Of a stretch of DNA of 64,000 bases, positions 9,069 through 18,451 are shown piece by piece (positions within the stretch are counted from its first letter, which is position 1; every line of letters begins with the position of its first letter). The position numbers were made by a program, and so were the translations under genes. The notes beneath the pieces were generated by a model. The model was not told the origin of the DNA and searched no databases. It saw only the letters and a program-made list of their open reading frames with translations. Origin of the DNA: CALZBJ01 sp945619025 (GTDB taxonomy: Bacteria; Pseudomonadota; Gammaproteobacteria; Cardiobacteriales; Wohlfahrtiimonadaceae); NCBI GenBank assembly GCA_945619025.1, contig CALZBJ010000001.1, positions 398,170 through 462,169 on the forward strand. Direction: 5' to 3'.

Positions 9069-10244
9069 CTATTTAACCGCAAGCTTCATCACATCGATTA
9101 ATGCCTTGCACGTTTTGTCCACTTCTTCTTGAGTTAAAGTTGGGTGAACTAAAAACATCATACTTGTCTCACCAAGCTCACGAGCTGTTAACAATGGTTC
9201 TTTAGGACGCCAATCAGTGTCATCAAAAGCTTTTTCTAAGTAAACTTCTGAACATGATCCTGAAAAACTGGGCACACCACGATCTGCAATCTCTTTTAAA
9301 ACACGATCACGATTCCAATCATCTTTTAACATCTCTGGTTCAATAAAGAGATAGCATTTATAAGCCGCATGTGTAATATCCTCGGGAATTTCAGGCACTC
9401 TAAGTCCTTTAATCTTCGCAGCAACATCCCAAATTTGTTTTGCATATTTTACGCGTGTTTGATGCCACTCTTCCATGCGTGTAAGCTGAATACGCCCAAT
9501 GACAGCTTGCATCTCAGTCATGCGCCAGTTTGTTCCAAAACTTTCGTGCAACCAACGAAATCCAGGGGCGTGCTCTCTGTTATACACCGCATCATAACTT
9601 TTTCCATGATCCTTTAAGGACCACATTTTCTTCCAAAGCGCTTCATTGTTGGTGGTAACCATACCGCCTTCACCGCCGGTCGTCATAATTTTATCCTGAC
9701 AAAATGACCACGCGCCCACATCACCGATAGAACCTACCGGCTTGCCTTTATAAAGCGCCCCATGCGCTTGAGCACAGTCTTCAATTACAAATAGATCATG
9801 TTTCTCAGCCAGTGCCATAATAGGATCCATATCACATGGCCAGCCCGCTAAATGCACACAAATAATACCCCGTGTTTTAGAGGTTAATACCTTTTCAATC
9901 GTCTCAGCGGTAATATTCTGAGAATCTCGATCAACATCCGAAAATACAGGAATTCCTCCTGCATTAACAATGCTTGAGGCCGATGCTAAAAACGTACGCG
10001 ACGTGACAATAACTTCATCACCCTTATTTAAACCCAATGCTAATAGTGCAACATCAAGGGCAACCGTACCATTTGCTAGGGCAATTGCATGATCCGCTCC
10101 AGCCCAAGCTGCAAATTCTTTCTCAAACTCACGCCCTTCCGTCCCCGTCCAATAATTTACTTTATTTGATAAAAGTACATCTTTAACAGCATTCCCTTCT
10201 TCTTCAGTAAATGAAGGCCAGGGAGAAAATTGTGTGTTTAACAT
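9069..10244 (-). CDS. PLP-dependent sugar aminotransferase (PglE/WeeJ-like, DegT family)
   Basis: This 391-residue DegT/DnrJ/EryC1 aminotransferase has a cofactor pocket including VIEDCAQAHGA (about 153-163) and the probable Schiff-base lysine Lys185 in SFCQDKIMTTGG. With the neighbouring dehydratase and PglD-like acetyltransferase it should aminate the UDP-4-keto-6-deoxy-GlcNAc intermediate at C4 on the way to UDP-N,N'-diacetylbacillosamine (QuiNAc4NAc). The N-terminal segment resembles Acinetobacter WeeJ more than Campylobacter PglE, as judged from memory. The start overlaps the upstream acetyltransferase gene by seven bases. The exact substrate is inferred from gene context. Confidence 0.87.
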   Translation of the reverse strand: MLNTQFSPWPSFTEEEGNAVKDVLLSNKVNYWTGTEGREFEKEFAAWAGADHAIALANGTVALDVALLALGLNKGDEVIVTSRTFLASASSIVNAGGIPVFSDVDRDSQNITAETIEKVLTSKTRGIICVHLAGWPCDMDPIMALAEKHDLFVIEDCAQAHGALYKGKPVGSIGDVGAWSFCQDKIMTTGGEGGMVTTNNEALWKKMWSLKDHGKSYDAVYNREHAPGFRWLHESFGTNWRMTEMQAVIGRIQLTRMEEWHQTRVKYAKQIWDVAAKIKGLRVPEIPEDITHAAYKCYLFIEPEMLKDDWNRDRVLKEIADRGVPSFSGSCSEVYLEKAFDDTDWRPKEPLLTARELGETSMMFLVHPTLTQEEVDKTCKALIDVMKLAVK

Positions 10245-10876
10245 CTATATCCTTTTATATTTCTCTGAAACTTTGCAGGATTTCCGTAATACAGCCCTGC
10301 ACTCATTAAATTTTTAACGACAACTGAACCTGCACCCAAATAGATATTATCTGCAAGAGTGACCCCTTGAATAATCGTAGAGCCAACCCCTATCCAATTG
10401 TTTTTCCCAACCTTAACATTACCTGACAAATGAACACCTGGAGCAACATGTGAAAATTGCTCTATATGACAATCATGATCAATCGATGAGCTAGTATTAA
10501 CAATACATCCCTTTTCGATTACAACACTCGGATTAATTACGGCACTTGCGGCTATAAGGCTCCCCTCTTTTATTAGAGCAGACTTAGCAACAACTGCCTT
10601 AGGATGTATCAACGTAATTAATGATGCCTCATTATGAGCTTCTAACAATTCTAGTACTTTTTTCCTAAAAGCATTATTTCCGATCGCCACAAATAAACCA
10701 TCATAAGCACTTAATTGCTCTATTAGATCGGAAATATTTCCTTTAACTATCCATGGGTAAGTCTCAGGTGGACAATCATCAAAAAAATGAATCTCATTCC
10801 ACCCTACTAACTCAGCGATATCTGCTGCGACCTTACCATGGCCACCTGCCCCTATAATCGCCAATGGTCTAGTCAT
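10238..10876 (-). CDS. Sugar N-acetyltransferase (PglD/NeuD family)
   Basis: This 212-residue protein has an N-terminal Rossmann-like nucleotide-sugar-binding half (AIIGAGGHGKVAADIAE) and a C-terminal left-handed beta-helix of hexapeptide repeats (GCIVNTSSSIDHDCHIEQF onward), the two-part PglD/NeuD architecture. The His in DHDCHIE is the usual catalytic base of PglD. It should acetylate the 4-amino group of the UDP-amino sugar made by the neighbouring aminotransferase. It overlaps the sugar-transferase gene by eight bases and the aminotransferase gene by seven, so the four genes are translationally chained. Confidence 0.87.
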   Translation of the reverse strand: MTRPLAIIGAGGHGKVAADIAELVGWNEIHFFDDCPPETYPWIVKGNISDLIEQLSAYDGLFVAIGNNAFRKKVLELLEAHNEASLITLIHPKAVVAKSALIKEGSLIAASAVINPSVVIEKGCIVNTSSSIDHDCHIEQFSHVAPGVHLSGNVKVGKNNWIGVGSTIIQGVTLADNIYLGAGSVVVKNLMSAGLYYGNPAKFQRNIKGYRC

Positions 10877-11468
10877 CTTGACTGCCCGTAAACTTGGACA
10901 TAGTTACATGCTCATCTGAAGAAATACCCTCTTTAACCAAAACTTTTTTAATCGTCAAAAAGATTATTTTGATATCTAGCCATAAAGAGCGATTCTCAAC
11001 ATACCACGCATCAAGCTCGAACTTTTCTTCCCAAGAAATTGCGTTTCGCCCACTGACCTGCGCCCATCCTGTAATACCAGGGCGGACATTATGCCTCATT
11101 GCCTGTCTCTCATTATACAGAGGCAAATACTCCATTAATAAGGGTCTTGGCCCCACAAGGCTCATTTCCCCTTTTAGTACATTCCATAGTTCAGGCAACT
11201 CATCAAGACTCGTCGCTCGCAGCTTTTTTCCAAATGGCATTAAACGTTCTACATCCGAAAGAGGATTCCCATCCTTATCATTTGCATCACGCATAGAACG
11301 GAATTTAATCATCTTAAACGGTTTTCCATCTTTACCTGGTCGCACCTGTTTGAAAAATACAGGAGAACCTAAGTTTTTATGCACTTTCCATACAATCAAC
11401 AGCAATAACGGAGAAAGTAGTATCAAACCGACACTGGAAGCGAGAATATCAAATAATCTTTTAAGCAT
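10869..11468 (-). CDS. Initiating undecaprenyl-phosphate sugar-1-phosphate transferase (PglC type)
   Basis: This bacterial sugar transferase starts the repeat unit by placing a sugar-phosphate on the lipid carrier. It has one N-terminal membrane segment (FDILASSVGLILLSPLLLLI) followed by the catalytic core with KFRSMRDA, LDELPELWNVLKGEMSLVGPRP and PGITGWAQVSGRN. At 199 residues it is the short, single-anchor PglC form, not the long WbaP form. I chose the ATG at 11468, not the TTG 24 bases upstream, because a GGAG lies six bases before it. It overlaps the upstream glycosyltransferase by eight bases. The adjoining PglD/E/F-like genes suggest diacetylbacillosamine as substrate. Confidence 0.9.
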   Translation of the reverse strand: MLKRLFDILASSVGLILLSPLLLLIVWKVHKNLGSPVFFKQVRPGKDGKPFKMIKFRSMRDANDKDGNPLSDVERLMPFGKKLRATSLDELPELWNVLKGEMSLVGPRPLLMEYLPLYNERQAMRHNVRPGITGWAQVSGRNAISWEEKFELDAWYVENRSLWLDIKIIFLTIKKVLVKEGISSDEHVTMSKFTGSQDD

Positions 11469-12693
11469 CTTGCTCTCCAAATATAATTTCAAGATACTCC
11501 TTTGCTAAGACTTCATAATTTCTATACTGTAAAAGCCAATCCTGACCTCTCTTTCCCATTTCTAATAGTTGCGCCTTCGGCATTTTCGATAATGAAAGAA
11601 TTTTTTCAACAAGTTTCTCAACATCTCCAGCCGGAATAAAATAGCCTGATTCAGCCTCATTAATCATCGATGGGTAACCATCATAAGAAGCTAAAACAGG
11701 CTTACCTGAAAGCATGTAATCAATTACTTTATTTAATGACTGCCCATAATCCCAAACCTTAGAAGGAAATACTGAAAAATAGAGTAGATCTGCATGAGCC
11801 AAAACATCTTGCACCTGATTACGATTAACCTTAGGCATAAAAGAAACATTGTCATACTTTGCATATTTCTCTTGAAACATTTTTTTAAGCGATCCATCAC
11901 CTAAAAGAACAAAGTGAATTTCTCTATTTTCATATAACTGTTTAGCACTTTCAAAAAACACTTCAAGAGCGTTAGTAATACCTATAGTCCCTGCATATAA
12001 GACTATGAACTTATCTTCTGGTATATATCGCTCTATCACATCTTCTGATAGTGTTGGCACAACATTTATCTTTCCTGTTGTTCCCATAGGAATACAACAC
12101 GCCTCCTTTTTGTACCCTAAAATAGAGGTTACATGCTCTGTTAAATTAGGCATGGTTCCAACAACAATATCTGAATGTGTATAGCCTAACTTCTCTATCC
12201 AACCAAAAAAGCGAATCGCGATATTTTTTTCACTAAACCCGCCTTCTTCTGTTAGTGTTAACGGCCAAATATCCCTAATTTCAAAGATTAATTTACAGCG
12301 ATACTTTTTCTTTAGCAGCAAACCGTTTAGTATAGTTAAGAGGGAAAGGCTAGAAACTATGATTGCATCAGGTGTTGGTAATTTTTTCTTATTAAGTCTC
12401 AATAATCGCCATTCAAAATGGAACCAACTTAAAATGCGTTTTACTGACTTTGCAACACGATATTTCAAAGTTCTTAGCCATATAATACTCAAACCATCTA
12501 TATATTGATGAAATTCCCTTTCTTTTAATACAGGAAGATCCACTAAATCACTAGAGTCAGATGTAATAACTGTAACTCCAACCCCTTGTTTTGCAATCTC
12601 TTTTAAAAGCAAATAGCCTCTTCCACCATCGGTAGTCTCTGTTCTAGGACCAAAATATTTTGAAATATACCAAATCTGCTTTTTTCTATTCAT
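11461..12693 (-). CDS. Glycosyltransferase family 4 (WbuB-like)
   Basis: This 410-residue GT-B glycosyltransferase has a WbuB-like opening with a Gly-rich donor loop (TTDGGRGYLLLKEI) and a C-terminal nucleotide-sugar-binding region (VLYAGTIGITNALEVFFES near 245, LLGDGSLKK near 277, SGKPVLASYDGYPSMINEA near 345). It should add a sugar to the lipid-linked acceptor at the cytoplasmic membrane face, plausibly the second sugar, because it lies directly upstream of and overlaps the initiating transferase gene. Donor and linkage cannot be read from sequence. It is part of the AT-rich core of the locus. Confidence 0.8.
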   Translation of the reverse strand: MNRKKQIWYISKYFGPRTETTDGGRGYLLLKEIAKQGVGVTVITSDSSDLVDLPVLKEREFHQYIDGLSIIWLRTLKYRVAKSVKRILSWFHFEWRLLRLNKKKLPTPDAIIVSSLSLLTILNGLLLKKKYRCKLIFEIRDIWPLTLTEEGGFSEKNIAIRFFGWIEKLGYTHSDIVVGTMPNLTEHVTSILGYKKEACCIPMGTTGKINVVPTLSEDVIERYIPEDKFIVLYAGTIGITNALEVFFESAKQLYENREIHFVLLGDGSLKKMFQEKYAKYDNVSFMPKVNRNQVQDVLAHADLLYFSVFPSKVWDYGQSLNKVIDYMLSGKPVLASYDGYPSMINEAESGYFIPAGDVEKLVEKILSLSKMPKAQLLEMGKRGQDWLLQYRNYEVLAKEYLEIIFGEQDA

Positions 12694-12711
12694 AGAATAT
12701 CCAATTACTCA

Positions 12712-14514
12712 TCAATACAGCTTAGGAATTAAATTAATAGTCTTTATAACTTCATTAAAATCAAAACCTAACACTTCTAAAAACCACTGCAAATTATCAT
12801 ACCTAGGTTGATTTTCTTTTTTCACTAATAGAAGCGCCTCTTCTCTCGTAAGTTGCCCTTCTCTTATTTGATTACTTCTAAAAGTATCATTTTCTGTAAA
12901 GCCTGCAACAGTATAATAAACATAATTATAAAAACCAGACACACCATCCCCAATACGCCAACTCGAATCTGTATCTATTGCTTTTTCCCAGCCATAATGA
13001 TCTAAAACCTCTTCTACCTGAGCTTCATCCCATCTCCAGTAATCGAAAACATGATAATAATCACTCTTTTTAGTAAAACTACGGTAATATTCTCCAGAAA
13101 GCGTATCCCAAACTGAAGAATTAAAATATCCTGGACTTTTTAACATCGCTCTAAATCTTTTAGCTTGATAACGTAACTGCTTTAAAGCCCCTTTAGAGTA
13201 AACTCCTTTTAACTCAAAATTTGGCTCAATACCTAAGAACCCTGTTTTAAAGTGAGTTACTTCTAAAGGATTTACACCCCATAAATTCAGTGTAACACCT
13301 ACTTCTTGCTTAACCTCTTCGATGTATTTAAAAAAGTGTTTATCTCCTGCCGTTAAAATATTAAGCATGCCAAGATCAGGCCTTTTTAACCATGCTTTAA
13401 GATTCATCGCCAAATTTTTACGCTTCCGCTCTACATCGGCAGCTACAACAACATTTTCAATACCTAGCTCGCCACACATACGGCTAATATTTCTCTGCCC
13501 AACTTCAGTAACCATCCCCCAGTCATAAGTATAAGTTAATGGCTTCATGCCCAACTCTTTTATTATTAAATGTAGCGCAAAACAGCTATCTCTACCCCCT
13601 GAAAAGGGAACGATACAATCATATCCACTCTCTCTCCTATAAGGCTCCACAATTTCAAACAACTCTTCTTTTGGCCTAGGCGCATTGCCAATAGTATAGT
13701 TATGACAATAATTACACACTCCCTCATCATCAAAGCGAATAAACGGCATTGTCTCCGGTAGAATACATTTCGTACAGCGTTTAATATCTAATTCATTTTG
13801 ATATTGTAATAAAGAAAAATCTGGTTTACTGCATAACTTTTTATCTTGAAGAGATTCTTTTTTTAAAATCTTATTAAGAATATTGGCTTGCGGTATTTCA
13901 AATAATAAAGCCCCTTCAATTTGCCAAGTCTTTTCAGCATTGACTTCTTTTAAAATAGCTAACTCTGAGGAAAAAACAGTGCTTTTATCTAATACACCAT
14001 AATAGAGATTATTAGTGTTTGTAAATGCTATTAGTTGCCCTCTATCAGGTATAATAATAAGACCCGAAGCATCACCCATAATATTTTTTAATACATTTTG
14101 AATAGCTGATAACAAATCAGATGTATACTCTAATTCTCTACTAAAAAGGGTGCCTATAATCTCCGCATCACTTGCATTACTAGGTAAAGCAGTCAGCTTT
14201 ATTAACTCAGTGGTATTTACTAAATAAGAGTCTGTGACCACATACAAATTATCTACCAATTGAGGTACAGATCCATGTCCATAATCTTCTAGCAATCCTG
14301 TAAAGCCAGCCGCAAAATTATAAACATCTATATCAGTGTGTTTTAATATTAAATTAATATTAGAAGGCGCTATGTATCCTGCATACTCAAAAGATTTATC
14401 ACAGTAAATAACACCTCCTATGTTTTGCCCTCTTCTACTCGATAAAGTTCCTAACTTTTGTAAGTCACTTCTATCAATCTTAGAAGTTGAAATAATTCCA
14501 AAAATACCGCTCAT
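12712..14514 (-). CDS. Sugar amidotransferase: degenerate class II glutaminase domain fused to WbpG-type PP-loop domain
   Basis: This is a 600-residue two-domain protein. Residues 1 to about 215 look like the Ntn glutamine-amidotransferase half of asparagine synthetase (MSGIFGIIST, SRRGQNIGG, later FSSELAILKE), but position 2 is Ser where class II amidotransferases need Cys. The codon AGC is one base from TGC. Residues 245-600 match N-acetyl-sugar amidotransferases (WbpG/PseA type): a four-cysteine probable zinc knuckle (Cys247, 250, 267, 270) and the PP-loop ATP site SGGRDS (305-310). It probably amidates the carboxyl group of a uronic acid such as the product of the WbpA/B/D/E genes. No hisH/hisF-like ammonia partner is in the window, so the nitrogen source is unclear. 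Confidence 0.8.
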   Translation of the reverse strand: MSGIFGIISTSKIDRSDLQKLGTLSSRRGQNIGGVIYCDKSFEYAGYIAPSNINLILKHTDIDVYNFAAGFTGLLEDYGHGSVPQLVDNLYVVTDSYLVNTTELIKLTALPSNASDAEIIGTLFSRELEYTSDLLSAIQNVLKNIMGDASGLIIIPDRGQLIAFTNTNNLYYGVLDKSTVFSSELAILKEVNAEKTWQIEGALLFEIPQANILNKILKKESLQDKKLCSKPDFSLLQYQNELDIKRCTKCILPETMPFIRFDDEGVCNYCHNYTIGNAPRPKEELFEIVEPYRRESGYDCIVPFSGGRDSCFALHLIIKELGMKPLTYTYDWGMVTEVGQRNISRMCGELGIENVVVAADVERKRKNLAMNLKAWLKRPDLGMLNILTAGDKHFFKYIEEVKQEVGVTLNLWGVNPLEVTHFKTGFLGIEPNFELKGVYSKGALKQLRYQAKRFRAMLKSPGYFNSSVWDTLSGEYYRSFTKKSDYYHVFDYWRWDEAQVEEVLDHYGWEKAIDTDSSWRIGDGVSGFYNYVYYTVAGFTENDTFRSNQIREGQLTREEALLLVKKENQPRYDNLQWFLEVLGFDFNEVIKTINLIPKLY

Positions 14515-14523
14515 TTTTCTTCC

Positions 14524-15657
14524 TTAAGATAATAATTTTTCATATAAATTCAATAATTTAACACTCTGGGCATCCCAACTTAATTCTTGCAAATCTTTGC
14601 CCTGTTCTTTAAAGGTATAAGACCTCTTCTCTATTTTACTTACAGCGCGTGCTATTGAATCAGCCTCTGGCTCACAACAAACTCCCAGTTCATATTGAGT
14701 GACTATTCTTGCTAAATCTGGAAAATTACTAGCCAACACCTTTAACCCAGCAAATGAATACTCAAATAATTTATTAGGTAAACAATAATAGTCGCTTAGA
14801 GAAATATTTTCTATAAGACATAATCCATAATCTGCTGAAGAAATAACTGGCACAACTTTAGTATGCTCCACTGCCGGATGTATATGAATATTATTGCTCC
14901 TGTTCGATATATCATCTAATTTATGATAATACGAGCCATAACCTAAAAACACCAAATGAGATTTTAAATTAGTATTTTGAAATACTTTAATCAGTTTTTC
15001 TATCCCTCTCCCGTCACCAAGAATCCCTACATATATAAATATTGGAGCAGAGTCTTGAATATTAAAATATTCTCTAAGATAATTACTTTTTCTATCTTGC
15101 ACTTGATAGACAGGGGAATTTAAAATTACTTCTGAAGTTTTTTCTCCCACTTTCGACATATACCAAGCCTCTATTGAAGGACTCACCACAATAAGCGCAT
15201 CAATAAATCGCCATAAAGCCTTTTCAACAAATAAGGTCCCTATTCCTCCTAGCCTACTAATCCCATTTCTGTTTGACTCTAATTCATGCGCATCATAAAT
15301 CACCTTAGATTTTTTAAAAAAACTTAAAAGAACACCAACAGGAAGCACAACGGTGTCATGGCAATGGATAAGGTCATACTTTTTTCCTCTCGTCGCAAAC
15401 AAAACCCGAATCGTAAACTCCATCAAAGCAAGCATATGCTTGATTATTTTTGGCAGAAACCTAATTTTCTTGCTAACCAACTTAAGCCCTCTATAATCAT
15501 GATTCTTAATGTTAGTAGCATAACTTCCTTCATCAAGTGTAATTCCTATACTGGAGACAATATAGTCCTGTTTAACAGAAACTAAGCTCTCAATCTCCTT
15601 TAAAATTCTAGAATCAGACTTAATATCAGTATGTGAAAGATGTAAAATTTTTTTCAT
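14524..15657 (-). CDS. Glycosyltransferase family 4
   Basis: This 377-residue GT-B enzyme has an N-terminal MKKILHLSHTDIKSDSRILK segment, a DLIHCHDTVVLPVG motif near residue 105, a YDAHELES motif near 130, and donor-side segments (FIYVGILGDGRGIEKLIKVF and PNKLFEYSFAGLKVLASNFP). The FEYSFAG motif stands at the nucleotide-binding E-x7-E region. It should elongate the lipid-linked repeat unit. I preferred the ATG at 15657 over one 24 bases upstream because AAGGA lies seven bases before it and the protein then begins at the fold. Sugar specificity is unknown. Confidence 0.8.
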   Translation of the reverse strand: MKKILHLSHTDIKSDSRILKEIESLVSVKQDYIVSSIGITLDEGSYATNIKNHDYRGLKLVSKKIRFLPKIIKHMLALMEFTIRVLFATRGKKYDLIHCHDTVVLPVGVLLSFFKKSKVIYDAHELESNRNGISRLGGIGTLFVEKALWRFIDALIVVSPSIEAWYMSKVGEKTSEVILNSPVYQVQDRKSNYLREYFNIQDSAPIFIYVGILGDGRGIEKLIKVFQNTNLKSHLVFLGYGSYYHKLDDISNRSNNIHIHPAVEHTKVVPVISSADYGLCLIENISLSDYYCLPNKLFEYSFAGLKVLASNFPDLARIVTQYELGVCCEPEADSIARAVSKIEKRSYTFKEQGKDLQELSWDAQSVKLLNLYEKLLS

Positions 15658-15698
15658 TAATATCCTTATTCTATATTCCAATGGCTCTCAAAAAAACA

Positions 15699-17081
15699 CT
15701 AACAATCTTGAACTTTACTTCTAAGAACAATCGTTCCACCCAATAATCCTATAGCAAACCATAAAACTGGCCAATTTATAGTAGTAGCAAAAGATCCCAA
15801 CAAAAAAAGATAAACCAAGAGCGCTAATTGGTAAACTCTCAAAGGTTTTTCATAAAACATAGTTTCTACATTTTTAAAACACATAGATCTTTTAGAAATA
15901 ACACCTTTAAATAACAAGATAAAAAAAACACAAACACAAAAAAAACCAACCATACCCATATGTGTTAAAGCTTGTAGCAATAGACTATGCATATAAGTTC
16001 CTGCCCCCGTCGTCTCAACATCAACATTATAGTTGCCAAAACAAGGAGATAACAAAAACTGATCGAGAAAATTATCTTTAATTATATTAATTCTAGAAAC
16101 TATTGATGAATTACTCTGCGCTCCAAAACCAAAGAATCTAATATTGCCAACCTCTATACCTAACACATAGAATGTGATAATTATCAAAATAGACAAACCA
16201 ATTCCTAACTTAAATAGGTAGAATATTATTTTTGTTAACTTATTCAATGAAAAATAGTGGCTATTATAGAATAATAAGGCTATCTTTTTCTGAAATTTTA
16301 CTCGTGATAAAGATATAGACAGAAAACTTATTCCTATTATTACAACAAATGCGCTATTCGACCCAATCATTTGGGCGGAGAGAGAAGCCAAAACAGTAAG
16401 ACAAAAATAAATAACTGTTAAGATTATCGGAAAGCACCAAGATCTTTTATGTGAAAAAAAGGCTACAGTATTAAGCAATAAGAAATAAATATAAGATGTG
16501 ACTAAAAATAGAATAGATAAGAAATCTCCAGGGCGTTGATAAAAACCTTTTTCATCAATAACCAAAAATATATCCGACCTCAATTTACTTGAAAAACCAA
16601 AATAAATATTTACATAACTAAATCCCATTAGTAAAAAAACTAAAAGTAAAATCGCTTGATTGAATTTAAATGACCTAGATCTATAATGGCTGTTAATTAA
16701 AGTTATTCGAATATATTCGATAAAAACAATCGATAAAAAAAACCCAAATAAATAAAAAAAAACAACTCCTCCTCTTGTCGCTATCATTGTTTGCTGTAAA
16801 AAATATAAATCGGCAACATCAACAACTATTCGAAAAGCCATCCAAGACCATAAGAGCAGCATCAATGCAAAAGAATATCCAAAAAACAAGTTTCGAAATA
16901 GTAAATAAAATAATAGTAGTAGGGTAGAGGAGCCATAAAATATATAAGCATAAATTAACCCAACACTCTCACCATCAATATTTTTAATATTTATGACAAA
17001 GTAATAAATAAATAACCCTAATGTAAATAAGAGCGAAAACGGAAAAAGCTCGAATTTAATTGTCACGCCTCTTCTAAACAT
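15699..17081 (-). CDS. wzy: O-antigen/capsule polymerase (Wzy-like)
   Basis: This 460-residue, very hydrophobic protein has about ten to twelve predicted membrane segments and one larger polar loop near residues 300-365 (SSIVSRINIIKDNFLDQF then GAGTYMHSLLLQALTHMG), the layout of Wzy and other O-antigen ligase/polymerase-fold proteins. It should polymerise repeat units on the periplasmic face, with Wzx and Wzz encoded in the same locus. Wzy sequences share little similarity, so the call rests on topology, the MHSLLLQ loop and context. It overlaps the upstream deacetylase-like gene by 19 bases and is one of the most AT-rich genes here. Confidence 0.78.
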   Translation of the reverse strand: MFRRGVTIKFELFPFSLLFTLGLFIYYFVINIKNIDGESVGLIYAYIFYGSSTLLLLFYLLFRNLFFGYSFALMLLLWSWMAFRIVVDVADLYFLQQTMIATRGGVVFFYLFGFFLSIVFIEYIRITLINSHYRSRSFKFNQAILLLVFLLMGFSYVNIYFGFSSKLRSDIFLVIDEKGFYQRPGDFLSILFLVTSYIYFLLLNTVAFFSHKRSWCFPIILTVIYFCLTVLASLSAQMIGSNSAFVVIIGISFLSISLSRVKFQKKIALLFYNSHYFSLNKLTKIIFYLFKLGIGLSILIIITFYVLGIEVGNIRFFGFGAQSNSSIVSRINIIKDNFLDQFLLSPCFGNYNVDVETTGAGTYMHSLLLQALTHMGMVGFFCVCVFFILLFKGVISKRSMCFKNVETMFYEKPLRVYQLALLVYLFLLGSFATTINWPVLWFAIGLLGGTIVLRSKVQDC

Positions 17082-18424
17082 AAATTATAAATGCTCCTTT
17101 TGTTCTCCTCAATTAAGTACGAATTATGCCAAAGCAATGTAAATACTCCTTTAACTATTTGACACTTCAATTTTAATTCTATTAACTTATTAAGAGCATC
17201 CCCTCCTGCCTCTAAACCTAAATACACCTGATCTATTACTGTACACTCCATCACAATTAATGGGCGAATCCTGATATCTAATAATTGATGAGTTAATGGA
17301 TTAAATCCTGGATATTCAAAACAAGTTCCACATCGAAATCCCGGTCTATCGGCATAGCTCAACGTAGAATCATAAGCCATCCCTGCATCATTCCAAGCTT
17401 GTAATGTTGTCGGATGCTCCCAGCGCAGGTAATGCATTCTACCGCCCCATGCCTCCTGAATAATATTTTCTTCCTTACAAACTTTTCTTAAATGATCTGC
17501 TTCTTCTTTTATTTTTTGCGGGGTTTGAAAAGTTTCATAACTTGGATGAAGCCCGATTTCATGCCCTCTTTCATGAATCTCTCTGATTAAGTTGCGTATT
17601 CGTCTATCTTCTATTAAATACTCAGCATCATAAGGGTGAGAACCACCACAAATAAAGTAGAAAGCACTGATTAAATCATTTTTATCACTCTGATCCATTA
17701 ACCAAGAAAAAGTATTATATGGATCATTACTACCTAGCGCCGATTTCGAAGATAATTTTAATGGGATCGCCTGTATAAATGCTTTTAAGTCATGTCTTTT
17801 TAAAAGATGTCCACCCATCATTCTTATAATCTGCTTCCAACTTTTAAAGCCATATAATAGAGGAGAGTCCACATCATGGGAGACCTTCATACTAAATTGG
17901 TGTTGCGTTAATTGTATATCGGGCCACACTCTTTGAATCACTTGTCCTAAAATATGCAACCATTCATCAACTATGGGGCGCTCTAAATAGTTATTTTTAT
18001 ATGCATGGGAATTAATCGCTGGGAAACGCTGATGGTTATCCAAATCTTTACGGCCAATCTCCTCGATTCGATTAAGCATCCAATAAGTAAGCCCCAAAAT
18101 ATCATAATGAATGATGTATCCATTCTCATTTTTTTGAATTAGTGGGACAGATAATTCAGCCTCATTGGGAGCCGGTAAAGGTTGCTCCAATATAGATGTC
18201 CAACCTTCTTTTTCTGCATCCCATATCACACAGGGTCCATCAGAATGAGACTCTAAAAAAAAGCCATTTCTATTTGGAAAGTATATCTCTCCCTGCTCGT
18301 GCCCTTCGAGACTTAAAGCATACCCTGCGTCTTTATCTGTAATTAAAAATTGATGGCCAAAGCGTTCGTTAAGAATACACTGTAACCATTTAAAAACATT
18401 TTTTTCTGACTTAATATTTTGCAT
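17063..18424 (-). CDS. Polysaccharide deacetylase-like protein with N-terminal extension
   Basis: In this 453-residue protein, residues 1 to about 170 are an uncharacterised extension. From about 178 it follows the carbohydrate-esterase 4/NodB fold: metal motif HDVD (183-186), GHEIGLHPSYE with candidate metal histidine His293, an Arg-containing strand (WGGRMHYLRWEHP), the segment AYDSTLSYADRPGFRCGT, and a terminal LLWHNSYL that would supply the last active-site His. It has no signal peptide, so it probably acts on a cytoplasmic or lipid-linked sugar. A possible role is removing an N-acetyl group before another modification by the adjacent FemAB-like or GNAT enzyme (inference). It overlaps wzy. 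Confidence 0.75.
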   Translation of the reverse strand: MQNIKSEKNVFKWLQCILNERFGHQFLITDKDAGYALSLEGHEQGEIYFPNRNGFFLESHSDGPCVIWDAEKEGWTSILEQPLPAPNEAELSVPLIQKNENGYIIHYDILGLTYWMLNRIEEIGRKDLDNHQRFPAINSHAYKNNYLERPIVDEWLHILGQVIQRVWPDIQLTQHQFSMKVSHDVDSPLLYGFKSWKQIIRMMGGHLLKRHDLKAFIQAIPLKLSSKSALGSNDPYNTFSWLMDQSDKNDLISAFYFICGGSHPYDAEYLIEDRRIRNLIREIHERGHEIGLHPSYETFQTPQKIKEEADHLRKVCKEENIIQEAWGGRMHYLRWEHPTTLQAWNDAGMAYDSTLSYADRPGFRCGTCFEYPGFNPLTHQLLDIRIRPLIVMECTVIDQVYLGLEAGGDALNKLIELKLKCQIVKGVFTLLWHNSYLIEENKRSIYNLCLEEA

Positions 18425-18451
18425 AATTTATACAATTACTAGCATCACCTG

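Noticed and set aside
10894..11508. 204-codon plus-strand ORF opposite the sugar-transferase gene
   Set aside because: It is a mirror frame of a strongly conserved gene on the other strand, without any domain of its own.
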